Under the pieces are notes generated by a model. That model did no database searches, had not been told where the DNA came from, and saw only the letters and a list, made by a program, of their open reading frames with translations. Position numbers and translations under genes: made by a program. From Candidatus Altarchaeota archaeon (lineage in GTDB: Archaea > SpSt-1190): a stretch of 19,874 bases of DNA. This document shows positions 12,193 through 19,642 of the stretch, piece after piece. The stretch's first letter is position 1. Every line of letters starts with the position of its first letter. The stretch lies in the NCBI GenBank assembly GCA_018221025.1, contig JAAOXX010000017.1:1-19874 (forward strand), in the 5' to 3' direction.

Positions 12193-13284
12193 ATGAACGC
12201 TCGGTTGGAAGATCAGAAGTTGAAAATGGCCAATAAACTTGGCAATGTTAAAAATACTTCGATTGAACAATTCGAAGGAAGAGTTGAAACGAGTGAAGGT
12301 TTTGATTTATATTTTAGAAAATTTAATAATTTGAAACCAAAATCGGGACCAAGTCGAGGTGGGCTCGTTGCAATTCACGGAACATCATCAAGCGGAGCAA
12401 CCTTCAAGGACGCAGTCCAACCTTTAATGAAAACATATGAATGGATACTTACGCCAGACACCCCAGGACATGGTAAATCTTATTCAATTGAAGGCGACGT
12501 TAGTGTTGACATGTTTTCAAACGCCATAGCGGAATTAGTAACTACGGCTTTAGCAGATCCAGAAATTTTTGATGAATCCCCTATAAATCGAGATTACATA
12601 ATTACGGCAAATTCTGGACACGCATCATTCGCACTAATAAATTATTATCAAAATTTGGAAAATCAAGCAATTGGAGTTAGAAATGAAGATGGCCGGGTAT
12701 TAGGGGCCATACTATCAGGACCAGTTTATAATCCGTGTCATACATTTCTAGGACGGACAGCACCCATAGTAATTGGAGCACTCAAACGATTACCTGAACG
12801 TTTTAATGTTGGTACTTGGACAACTCGAAGATATGCCAATAATTTTGCATCAAACGAAAAGGAAAAAGAAATTCAATTAACAAGAAAAGTTGAAGTTGGA
12901 AATAAAACTCTTTATGCAGACGTAAAAGCAATGGAAGATTTCTACTGGACTCACGTAAATGAAGATGGAAGCCATATCCCATTAGTAGATGACAGAATGA
13001 ATGTAGGCATAATTCATTCTCCAAACGATAATTTAGCAAAAATCAGTGAAGAAAAAATGAGGGAAATTCACGGAGACGGTATAATTTATTACCGATTGGA
13101 CAAACACATTGGCCATCATCCTCACAAGCAGAATCCACAAGAATATGCACTAATGCACGGCGCATTTGGCCATATATTCAAAGACATGTCTAATTTAAGA
13201 AAAGCGGGAGTCGAGTTAAATATGAGTACATTAACCGATGAATTCTGCACAATTCTTGAAAGTAGTTATGCGCAAATTGCTTAG
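12193..13284 (+). CDS. Alpha/beta hydrolase fold protein with odd nucleophile elbow
   Basis: This 363-residue protein shows the alpha/beta hydrolase layout: an oxyanion-hole strand GLVAIHGTSSSG (about 57-68), the DxPGHGKS loop at 89-96, an elbow ITANSGHASF with Ser141, an acid in HSPNDNLAKI (Asp279) and a late His cluster DKHIGHHPH (His305 or His308). The elbow reads A-N-S-G-H rather than G-x-S-x-G, so His replaces the last small residue. A long cap region lies between 150 and 265. No signal peptide is seen, so it is probably cytosolic. The substrate is unknown; esterase, lipase or C-C hydrolase are all possible. It stands alone between the 2TM gene and ksgA. Confidence 0.75.
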   Translation: MNARLEDQKLKMANKLGNVKNTSIEQFEGRVETSEGFDLYFRKFNNLKPKSGPSRGGLVAIHGTSSSGATFKDAVQPLMKTYEWILTPDTPGHGKSYSIEGDVSVDMFSNAIAELVTTALADPEIFDESPINRDYIITANSGHASFALINYYQNLENQAIGVRNEDGRVLGAILSGPVYNPCHTFLGRTAPIVIGALKRLPERFNVGTWTTRRYANNFASNEKEKEIQLTRKVEVGNKTLYADVKAMEDFYWTHVNEDGSHIPLVDDRMNVGIIHSPNDNLAKISEEKMREIHGDGIIYYRLDKHIGHHPHKQNPQEYALMHGAFGHIFKDMSNLRKAGVELNMSTLTDEFCTILESSYAQIA

Positions 13285-13317
13285 AAAAATAAGGACGTAG
13301 ACTACAAACTCTAATTA

Positions 13318-14031
13318 ATGTCCAGTTGGCTTAAAGTTGTGGGAAGGAAACTAGGCCAGCATTTTCTAAATAGTATTGAAGTTGCAAAATTCATTGTTGA
13401 TTCGGCAGAGTTAACAGGAAAAGAGACAATATTGGAAATTGGTCCAGGAAAAGGAATTATTACTGAACTCTTAGCAAAAAAAGCTAAGAAAGTTATTACA
13501 GTCGAAAAAGATACTGCACTAAAACCATATCTCGCAAACCTTCCGGAAAATGTCGAGATTATCTGGGGAGATATCTTTGATACAGAGTTTCCCAAGGTGG
13601 ACAGAATTGTTTCAAATCTCCCATTCTACATATCTTCAAAATTGATTTTCAGCCTCCCCCCAATCAAAACCGTTCTTGGGCTCCAAAAAGAATTTGCAGA
13701 AAAAATGGTAGCAAAGCCAGGAACATCGAATTATGGGAGATTAAGTGTTTCTTCTCAAATAAAATTTCACGTGGAATTCCTTAAGTCATTTCCACCATCA
13801 GTCTTCAATCCGCCACCAAGAGTGTGGTTGTCTATAGTGAAACTTTCTCCAAACAAGTGGGAAGAATGGAAGCGGGCAGAAGACTTCATTAGACGAGTGT
13901 TCCCCTATCCAAATAAGAAAGCAGACAATGCCTTGAAATTAGCCGGATACGAGCCACAAGGAATAGAAAAGAGAACACGAGAACTGACACCAGATGAAGT
14001 AATTGAATTGTCTAAACGACTATGCCCCTAG
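13318..14031 (+). CDS. ksgA: 16S rRNA adenine dimethyltransferase KsgA/Dim1
   Basis: This 237-residue SAM-dependent enzyme dimethylates the two adjacent adenines at the 3' end of 16S rRNA. Visible motifs are KLGQHFLNS (N-terminus), LEIGPGKGIIT (SAM motif I), TVEKD (II), WGDIFD (III), SNLPFYISS (catalytic motif IV, NLPF in place of NLPY), QKEFAEKMVAKPGTSNYGRLSV and FPPSVFNPPPRVWLSIV. It is shorter than many archaeal Dim1 (about 265-280), with a reduced C-terminal domain. ATG 13318 is the only sensible start. Its last 20 nt overlap the end of the opposite-strand gene at 14012. Confidence 0.95.
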   Translation: MSSWLKVVGRKLGQHFLNSIEVAKFIVDSAELTGKETILEIGPGKGIITELLAKKAKKVITVEKDTALKPYLANLPENVEIIWGDIFDTEFPKVDRIVSNLPFYISSKLIFSLPPIKTVLGLQKEFAEKMVAKPGTSNYGRLSVSSQIKFHVEFLKSFPPSVFNPPPRVWLSIVKLSPNKWEEWKRAEDFIRRVFPYPNKKADNALKLAGYEPQGIEKRTRELTPDEVIELSKRLCP

Positions 14032-14776
14032 CTTCCTCAACCATTCCATATTCTTCAACAATAGTACCATCAACAACGCCTTTGACTTCAACCAAGAACT
14101 CAGTATATCGGAATTTTCCAATTCCTGAAAAATTAACAGTATAATCCTCATAGGGAGTTGTTTTCAAATCAACTTTATCAGAAGTTAAGTGAAGAAATCC
14201 GTCTTTTGCAGAGACTTCAACAGGATATTTAACCCCATTGAAGATGAGTTGAGATTTTTTTGGAATAATCTGGAACAGGTCTCCAATGTTTTTACCCTGA
14301 AACCTTAACCAATTCCAAGGAGTAAATGGGGCTCTAGCTTCAACTTTTTGAACATAAGCCTTTCCTAAAAATTTTTTCCCGAACAGTTTACCGCTAACTA
14401 CCTTATATTCGTTTTTCCATTTCACAATTTTCCATATACCATCCACCAGCGGAGGCGCATAATCTTTACCAAATACAAGCTCAGTATCTTCATGGTTCAA
14501 GAAGTATTTTCCGTCTTCAAATTTGAACTCGAATGGTTCCTTTGGAGGGAATGAAAGATTCATCAAGTCATCAATCTTAACAATCTTTCCTTTTTTTGGG
14601 TCATATCCCCAAAATACAACAAAATAATCTGGACTCTGAACTTGTTTGTCATTAATCTTGAGAAACCCTCTAACCGTTCCCCACATGAACACAAACTGCT
14701 TCTTACCCTCTGTACCATAGATAAACCAATAATTTTTGAGCTGTGGAAACAAATTCGGCCCACTCATAATTTTCAT
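14012..14776 (-). CDS. Beta-rich protein, possibly lipocalin/CrtC-like fold
   Basis: This 254-residue protein is dense in aromatic residues and alternates strands and turns throughout. Segments such as YFVVFWGYDPKKGK and the pair GKAYVQKVEARAPFTPWNWLRF recall the G.GY.E.....P....W.W pattern of the AttH/CrtC/tocopherol-cyclase double-lipocalin proteins; this is a weak resemblance made by eye. No signal peptide or membrane span is visible. ATG 14776 was chosen, 1 nt after the stop of the 74-aa gene; an upstream ATG at 14803 would overlap that gene by 26 nt. It is last in a HAD / 74-aa / 254-aa set and converges on ksgA. Confidence 0.7.
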   Translation of the reverse strand: MKIMSGPNLFPQLKNYWFIYGTEGKKQFVFMWGTVRGFLKINDKQVQSPDYFVVFWGYDPKKGKIVKIDDLMNLSFPPKEPFEFKFEDGKYFLNHEDTELVFGKDYAPPLVDGIWKIVKWKNEYKVVSGKLFGKKFLGKAYVQKVEARAPFTPWNWLRFQGKNIGDLFQIIPKKSQLIFNGVKYPVEVSAKDGFLHLTSDKVDLKTTPYEDYTVNFSGIGKFRYTEFLVEVKGVVDGTIVEEYGMVEEARGIVV

Positions 14777-14777
14777 A

Positions 14778-15002
14778 TTACCATTCGTAAAATTTCTTAC
14801 CATTTATAGTTATGGTACCCTTGTTTTTCGTAACACTTGGAACCACATAGACGGTTCCCTTCATTTTTTTGTCAAGGGCTTCAACCGCTTTCTTTATGGG
14901 GAAATCATCCAATGCTTTTTGAAAAGGTACAACCATCTCCCCCTTAGACCTCACATACTCACAATAGTCAATAAATGCGGACAAATCGAACAGGACTGAC
15001 AC
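14778..15002 (-). CDS. 74-residue protein of unknown function
   Basis: I do not recognise this small protein. It starts with GTG (VSVLFDLSAFIDYCEYVRSKG), has a helical first half, a mid region PFQKALDDFPIKKAVEALDKKMKG that is also helical, and a short beta-like end TITINGKKFYEW. GATAAAT ends 21 nt before the start, so it may have its own leaderless promoter as well as read-through from the HAD gene 23 nt upstream. Its stop is followed after one base by the ATG of the 254-aa gene, suggesting the two work together. Confidence 0.6.
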   Translation of the reverse strand: MSVLFDLSAFIDYCEYVRSKGEMVVPFQKALDDFPIKKAVEALDKKMKGTVYVVPSVTKNKGTITINGKKFYEW

Positions 15003-15023
15003 TAAATAATTCGCAGGAGTTAG

Positions 15024-15030
15024 ATTTATC
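15024..15030 (-). promoter_or_regulatory. Possible TATA box of the 74-aa gene
   Basis: GATAAAT on the minus strand ends 21 nt before GTG 15002. It overlaps the stop codon of the HAD gene. Confidence 0.4.
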
Positions 15031-15523
15031 TTTTATGTAACTCGCCTTTAATAACCAAATAGGCCTCTAAGTCTGGAAAATGTTTCTTAATGTGAACTAT
15101 ATTATCTTCTTTGTCTTCCAAAAGAACCAATTTTTCCGCACTGACTGATTTTAGAAACGCCAATTTGTAGTCTTCATCTTCAGTTTTTAAATCAGACCTA
15201 CAAATCACTTCAATGTCGAGTCCAGCCTTCGAAATGAATTCTTCAATGATGGATTTAACTTCACATGGCCGTGCCGTCAAAATTTTCAATTCAAATCCTT
15301 CTGAAACAAGCTTTTTGATGAATTCAACTACTTTTTCATTTAATGAGTAGAGGTGGCGGTATTTTCGGATATTCAAATCATAAATTTTGTTTTTTATAGG
15401 GAATGGCTGTGAAGTGACTCCCTCTTGAGTCAGGGGCTTTCCAACTATTTCCATTGAGGCGGCAGCAAGGCTCTCGGATGAATCAACAAGAGTTCCATCA
15501 AAATCAATTAATGCGAGTTTCAT
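15026..15523 (-). CDS. HAD-superfamily hydrolase/phosphatase
   Basis: This 165-residue protein begins MKLALIDFDGTLVDSS, HAD motif I with nucleophile Asp7 and acid Asp9. Motif II is ILTARP (Thr83), motif III probably Lys120 in EDYK, and motif IV LLEDKEDN (acidic 136-140). The cap is minimal, as in small phosphatases of the acid phosphatase or polynucleotide-phosphatase kind, so a small or a macromolecular phosphate substrate is possible. The ATG at 15523 lies 20 nt after a TATA box; the frame extends further upstream but across that promoter. It leads the HAD / 74-aa / 254-aa set. Confidence 0.82.
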   Translation of the reverse strand: MKLALIDFDGTLVDSSESLAAASMEIVGKPLTQEGVTSQPFPIKNKIYDLNIRKYRHLYSLNEKVVEFIKKLVSEGFELKILTARPCEVKSIIEEFISKAGLDIEVICRSDLKTEDEDYKLAFLKSVSAEKLVLLEDKEDNIVHIKKHFPDLEAYLVIKGELHKR

Positions 15524-15543
15524 AGAATTGGTTATTCTGCAAA

Positions 15544-15550
15544 TATAAAT
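15544..15550 (-). promoter_or_regulatory. TATA box of the HAD gene
   Basis: ATTTATA on the minus strand ends 20 nt before the ATG at 15523. It is divergent from the box at 15579-15584. Confidence 0.6.
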
Positions 15551-15578
15551 GGGATAATACCTACTTAGAAGTAACCAA

Positions 15579-15584
15579 TATAAA
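15579..15584 (+). promoter_or_regulatory. TATA box of the 36-aa gene
   Basis: TATAAA, preceded by an A-rich stretch, ends 21 nt before the GTG at 15606, the spacing used by other leaderless genes here. Confidence 0.5.
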
Positions 15585-15605
15585 GGTAAATGGAGCAATA
15601 GTGTC

Positions 15606-15716
15606 GTGGCAAGCAAACTAAATCCCATTTTATATCGGGAAATTCTTGGAAATGAGTTGGATAATGCAGAATCATTCGTGGAAAAATTTATTGGTATACA
15701 TAAATTTCAAGTTTAG
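15606..15716 (+). CDS. Probable leaderless 36-residue small protein
   Basis: The frame GTG GCA AGC ... GTT TAG encodes a 36-residue peptide, beginning VASKLNPILYREILGNEL and continuing DNAESFVEKFIGIHKFQV. It reads as one or two amphipathic helices with no membrane span or cysteines. Support is the TATA box exactly 21 nt upstream of GTG and an inverted repeat beginning 8 nt after the stop. I recognise no family. The alternative is that the promoter makes a small non-coding RNA from this region. Confidence 0.45.
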   Translation: MASKLNPILYREILGNELDNAESFVEKFIGIHKFQV

Positions 15717-15723
15717 TAGATAG

Positions 15724-15764
15724 CACCTATCAAGTTGTTAAGCCACTAAATTGACTTGTTGGTG
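15724..15764 (+). terminator. Hairpin after the 36-aa gene
   Basis: CACC (15724-15727) and CAAGT (15731-15735) pair with ACTTG (15754-15758) and GGTG (15761-15764), with a small internal loop TAT/TT and an 18-nt loop. A T-rich stretch (GTTGTTTGTT) follows. It could end the transcript of the small gene; it could also be an operator for the gene at 15828. Confidence 0.35.
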
Positions 15765-15799
15765 TTGTTTGTTAAGGGTGGATTGATATCATAAAACGC

Positions 15800-15807
15800 T
15801 TATTTAT
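15800..15807 (+). promoter_or_regulatory. TATA box of the surface-protein/MoxR operon
   Basis: TTATTTAT ends 20 nt before the GTG at 15828. A GGAGAG closer to the start could act as a weak ribosome binding site if some transcripts are longer. Confidence 0.55.
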
Positions 15808-15827
15808 TTCTTAGGAGAGAAATTAGT

Positions 15828-17351
15828 GTGAGACTTGCCCCCCTTGCAGTTATGGTGTTTTTAATTGCATCCGCATCGGCTTATGAAGTCTCAGTTTCAG
15901 CAGATTCATCAGTTCACGCATTTAGTGACCTGAGCATTCGAGCATATGTAACGGATAGCGCGGTTCCAGTAGAATATCCATCATGTACATATGAAATTTT
16001 TAGAGGGGGTTCATTCGAATATTCGGGGTCTATGAATTCAGAACAAGATTATGCAGAAATAATACGGCAATTTCAGATTGTTGGCGGATACACTGTAGAT
16101 GTTTTTTGCTATGATGCATCAGGCAGCCAGTCATTTTCAGTAACATCAAATTCACAAATAGATATGAGTGTGAGTCCCGCATCAAGTGTGGGGGACATTC
16201 TTGAGATAAGAACGCAGTATGAAACTCTCTCTGGAGGACCCATAACGACTGCAAGTTGCAATGCTGAAATACACGTAGATGGAGATTTCGTAAGGAGTGT
16301 AATTCTGTCATACAATACTGAAAGGGGGGAATATGTTGGATGGACAACGGTAACAGAAAGTGGATATCATGACGTGGACACCGAGTGTGCGGATTTTGAT
16401 TACAGTGTTGGTATGGCAAGTGATGGATTTAGTATTAGCCAATCACCTGTTACAATTACCCCGTCTTCAACAAGTATTTCTGGAACTTATGGAAGTCCAA
16501 GCAGTCTATCTTTAAGCGTTTCACCAACTACAACCACCTGTACTTCAAATTATGGTAGTATGTATAAGACCTCATCATCACAGTACCTTCTCACAATCGA
16601 CTTTGATTTCATTGGACAAAAATCAGTTGAAATAGATTGTACTGCACCAAATTATGCGGCAAAATCCGTAGTGATAAAGGCAATAGGAGAAGAAGCCACC
16701 ACAAAATTGAATGTTGGTTTTTCAACAGAGAGTCCGTACTCATTCCAAACATTTTCAGTAAAGCCAAATTATTATGACGCGAATTGGAATCCTGTATATG
16801 ATGCTTCGTGCACAGTTAAATTTGAAGACGAGACCAAACAGGCAAAGAGTTTTCAGGATATCTCATTAAAGGCACCACCAGGACCATTAGAAACCAGTGT
16901 AGACGTCTCGTGTTCAAAATATGGATACAAGGAATTCAGCGGTGTTGCAATTTTCAATATAAAGCCAATAGACCTTGGAGGGCAAGTAGATTATTCTCCC
17001 GAAATAAAGCAGGAAGAGCCATTCAGTATTAGTGTTACTACGTATCCACGAATAAGTGCAGACTGTGATTTGAAAGGAAGAGTCCTGTCAGTTTCAGAAG
17101 TTGTAGTAGAAAGGGTTGAACAAAATAATTACCTTAACGGTGAAGGAAAATTTGAATTACAATTAGGCAATTCAGGAAATTTTGAATTCACAGTTACGTG
17201 CAGCGCAGAAGGGTATAAAGAATTTGAAAAAACGGGAGAAATTAAAGTCAATATATTCTCACAAGAAGAAGAAGTTCAAGCAACGATACTCTTAACTATT
17301 CTCACGGCCATTCTTGCAGTAGGATTTATGCTGATTAGGAAGTGGTTATGA
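15828..17351 (+). CDS. Membrane-anchored surface protein with five Cys-paired Ig-like repeats
   Basis: This 507-residue protein has a signal peptide (residues 1-18, APLAVMVFLIASASA, probable cut before Tyr19) and a C-terminal membrane anchor (about 485-504, ending RKWL), so nearly all of it lies outside the cell. Ten cysteines form five evenly placed pairs: 53/94, 144/187, 238/271, 328/362 and 413/458, each inside a beta-rich unit with an xxC...V..xC pattern ending in CxxxGY or similar. This reads as five tandem Ig-like/beta-sandwich domains, each with one disulfide. Ser and Thr are abundant between domains. The specific function is unknown; it heads an operon with MoxR, and its stop overlaps the next start (ATGA). 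Confidence 0.75.
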   Translation: MRLAPLAVMVFLIASASAYEVSVSADSSVHAFSDLSIRAYVTDSAVPVEYPSCTYEIFRGGSFEYSGSMNSEQDYAEIIRQFQIVGGYTVDVFCYDASGSQSFSVTSNSQIDMSVSPASSVGDILEIRTQYETLSGGPITTASCNAEIHVDGDFVRSVILSYNTERGEYVGWTTVTESGYHDVDTECADFDYSVGMASDGFSISQSPVTITPSSTSISGTYGSPSSLSLSVSPTTTTCTSNYGSMYKTSSSQYLLTIDFDFIGQKSVEIDCTAPNYAAKSVVIKAIGEEATTKLNVGFSTESPYSFQTFSVKPNYYDANWNPVYDASCTVKFEDETKQAKSFQDISLKAPPGPLETSVDVSCSKYGYKEFSGVAIFNIKPIDLGGQVDYSPEIKQEEPFSISVTTYPRISADCDLKGRVLSVSEVVVERVEQNNYLNGEGKFELQLGNSGNFEFTVTCSAEGYKEFEKTGEIKVNIFSQEEEVQATILLTILTAILAVGFMLIRKWL

Positions 17352-17779
17352 TGTTAAGTGGAGTCTTCCAGGTAATAATGGAGCAACCATTGCTCGCAAT
17401 AGTTTTCATCGCGGATATCTTTTTGATATTTTTGATTGTGTCGTATGTGTCTTCAAAGATTTTTGGAGAAAAGCGACCTGACCGAAAAATCTTTTTATTT
17501 TTTAGAAAATTCTTCGTCAAACTGAAAGAAGGGGATTCTAAGGACATTGCATCACTGTATGATTATGTCATCAAGACTTACATTCACAAGGGTGTAGTTT
17601 CTCACGACCTAGGAACTGGGTTTAAGGCTAGGGAAAAAATCCTTGAATCAATTGAAGGTGAAGAGAAAAAGGTAGTTCAAACTGTTTTCTCGGGATTTGA
17701 AAGTAAAAATTATGGAGGGGGCATTTTAGATGAACAAAAAACTGTTTCTTATCTTTTTGACCAGTTTCGTGCTTTGTAA
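17348..17779 (+). CDS. Membrane protein with DUF4129-like cytosolic domain
   Basis: This 143-residue protein has one membrane span (about residues 13-33, AIVFIADIFLIFLIVSYVSS) and then a soluble helical domain: DIASLYDYVIKTYIHKGVVSHDLGTGFKAREKI and VVQTVFSGFESKNYGGG. The order (Y..v...l...G, a T/F..A..., then f..a.Yg) resembles DUF4129, the domain found at the C-terminus of transglutaminase-like proteins beside MoxR and DUF58 genes; the match is by eye. ATG 17348 was chosen because it overlaps the preceding stop as ATGA; GTG 17342 is two codons earlier. Its last 50 nt overlap the next gene. Confidence 0.65.
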   Translation: MMLSGVFQVIMEQPLLAIVFIADIFLIFLIVSYVSSKIFGEKRPDRKIFLFFRKFFVKLKEGDSKDIASLYDYVIKTYIHKGVVSHDLGTGFKAREKILESIEGEEKKVVQTVFSGFESKNYGGGILDEQKTVSYLFDQFRAL

Positions 17780-18728
17780 AGCCTCCGCAGAGGTAGTTTT
17801 CCCGAGTCAGAATGACACAGTAAATGCGGCATCATTCTTACCATCAGCATTAAGTGAATTGGAAGAGCAGGGAACATTTGTATTATTCACTGATGAGGGA
17901 TTTCCATTTGGATTTGTTCAAGACGGGGAATACACCGACAGTATCAAGTATGGAAACCTAACTGTACTCCCACAATCAGAAGCGGGAGAAACGATAATTG
18001 GTGGAAGTTCAATGGAAGTGGCTGCCGAAGAAATAGCAAAACTTAGGCTTGACCAAGGTGAAGAATTTGACCAAGAATTGTTGAGGCAGGAAGATTTCCT
18101 AAAATACGCATATTATTCACAGAGATATGATGGCTTGGAAGAATTTCTAAAAGATGGAATGGGAATTGATAGTAAGAGTAAAGCGCTTGATTTGCTAAAT
18201 AATTTGGAACCGTCAATGGCAAATGAATTTTTAGATATGTACAGTGCACTTGAAACGGGTCAAGTTGGATATTCACACTTTAATGAGATTGCCGATGCAC
18301 TCAGTAAAATTAATCATGAGGACTTAACCAAGTACATTGATGAAGATAAGTTAAAGGAAATCAACGACGTAATTGATAAAATAAAGGAAGAAGTTACGCG
18401 AAAGGCACTCGATGAAATTTTGGAGAATGTCGGAGAGGATGAACTAGAACTATTATTCAATTTACTAAAACAACTTGACTATGATACGATATATCAAATT
18501 GCAAGAGATTATACGCGACAACTTGCAAGGGATGGTACACTCGATAAAATTAGTGACGTGATGAAAGAATCAAAAATTGGCGATGAGATAAAGGACCAAT
18601 TTGGAGACGCAGCCAAAAATTTTGTAAAAAACAAATTCTTAGATATTCTTCCAAAAAACATATCGTATTACATTCTTGCAATAGCAGTAATTGTGGTTAC
18701 ATTATCATTAAGGAGGGTAGGTGGATGA
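17730..18728 (+). CDS. Secreted, C-terminally anchored helical protein of unknown function
   Basis: This 332-residue protein has a signal peptide (about 1-20, LFLIFLTSFVLCKASA) and a C-terminal membrane span (about 309-327, YYILAIAVIVVTLSL) followed by a short RRVGG. A small beta-like section (residues 40-90, with LFTDEGFPFGFVQDGEYTD) leads into a long, acidic, helical region (about 100-300) with hydrophobic repeats that may form a helical bundle. I recognise no family. ATG 17730 lies 6-8 nt after GGAGGGGG although it overlaps the previous gene by 50 nt; the overlap is real if both are translated, as the frames differ. Its stop overlaps the MoxR start as ATGA. Confidence 0.65.
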   Translation: MNKKLFLIFLTSFVLCKASAEVVFPSQNDTVNAASFLPSALSELEEQGTFVLFTDEGFPFGFVQDGEYTDSIKYGNLTVLPQSEAGETIIGGSSMEVAAEEIAKLRLDQGEEFDQELLRQEDFLKYAYYSQRYDGLEEFLKDGMGIDSKSKALDLLNNLEPSMANEFLDMYSALETGQVGYSHFNEIADALSKINHEDLTKYIDEDKLKEINDVIDKIKEEVTRKALDEILENVGEDELELLFNLLKQLDYDTIYQIARDYTRQLARDGTLDKISDVMKESKIGDEIKDQFGDAAKNFVKNKFLDILPKNISYYILAIAVIVVTLSLRRVGG

Positions 18729-19642
18729 AAAAATTAGAAGAGTTTATGGAAAATTCAGGTAAAGTGTTGGTTGGATACGAAAAGATTACAGAATCACTTT
18801 TGACTGCAATATTGTGTAAGGGGCATATCTTACTCGAGGGACCGCCAGGAGTCGCAAAAACAACACTTGCAAAGACTTTTTCAAAACTGGTCAATGCTGG
18901 CTTTAAGCGAGTCCAATTCACCCCAGACCTCTTGCCTACAGACATAGTTGGAACAATGATGTTTGACCCAAAGAAAGGTGAATTCAAGATACGCAAAGGT
19001 CCCATATTTACAAATATACTTTTGGCGGACGAAATAAATCGAGCATCCCCTAAGACTCAAAGTGCATTGCTTGAAGCGATGGAAGAAAAACAAGTAACAA
19101 TTGAAGGCACTACTTATCCACTTGAACCGCCATTCATTGTGATTGCAACTCAAAACCCAATTGAACAGGAGGGAACATATCCTCTGCCAGAGGCACAACT
19201 CGATAGGTTTTTACTCAAGGTGAATGTAGAATATCCACACAAAGATGACGAGAAAAAAATAATGAATAAGTTGATTGCGAATGCGAGCAGTGACTTAAAG
19301 AAAGTTTTTGATAAAAATGAAATCCTTAAGATACGGAAAGAGATTGAAAAGGTTTATGTGTCTGAAAACGTTGTCGAGTACATTGCGTCAATTGTGAGTG
19401 AACTCAGAGAAAATCCAGTCATTGCATGGGGTCCTTCCCCAAGAGCATCAATAGCATTATTGAATGTCAGCAGATCAGTTGCGTACCTCGATGGACGCGC
19501 TTATGTAACGCCTGCCGATGTGAAAAAATATGCCATTAGAATCCTGAGGCACAGGATAGGAGTGAAGCCTGAAAATGAAATTGAGGGTGTAACAACTGAT
19601 GGTGTGGCGACAGATGTCTTGGGACAAGTTGATGCAATATGA
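18725..19642 (+). CDS. MoxR-family AAA+ ATPase
   Basis: This 305-residue ATPase has Walker A GPPGVAKT (39-46), the RVQFTPDLLPTDIVGTMMF insert typical of MoxR, Walker B ILLADEINRA with Asp102 and Glu103, sensor 1 ATQNP (Asn144) with the MoxR phrase IEQEGTYPLPEAQLDRF, and sensor 2 WGPSPRASIALL (Arg240). MoxR proteins act as chaperone-like ATPases, often with VWA or DUF58 partners, in the maturation or activation of surface, metal or envelope complexes. It is cytosolic; three neighbours upstream are predicted to be membrane or surface proteins, and another membrane protein starts in its stop codon. A double GGAGG/AGGTGG precedes its ATG. Confidence 0.95.
   Translation: MKKLEEFMENSGKVLVGYEKITESLLTAILCKGHILLEGPPGVAKTTLAKTFSKLVNAGFKRVQFTPDLLPTDIVGTMMFDPKKGEFKIRKGPIFTNILLADEINRASPKTQSALLEAMEEKQVTIEGTTYPLEPPFIVIATQNPIEQEGTYPLPEAQLDRFLLKVNVEYPHKDDEKKIMNKLIANASSDLKKVFDKNEILKIRKEIEKVYVSENVVEYIASIVSELRENPVIAWGPSPRASIALLNVSRSVAYLDGRAYVTPADVKKYAIRILRHRIGVKPENEIEGVTTDGVATDVLGQVDAI

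Noticed and set aside
14776..15002. The 74-aa and 254-aa genes as one frameshifted gene
   Set aside because: The junction has a clean stop, one base and an ATG, and the upstream protein ends in a plausible manner; nothing shows that a single family spans both.
15717..15827. A second small gene (ATG near 15660) overlapping the 36-aa frame
   Set aside because: It is only 19 codons, in another frame, and the 36-aa frame has the better promoter spacing.
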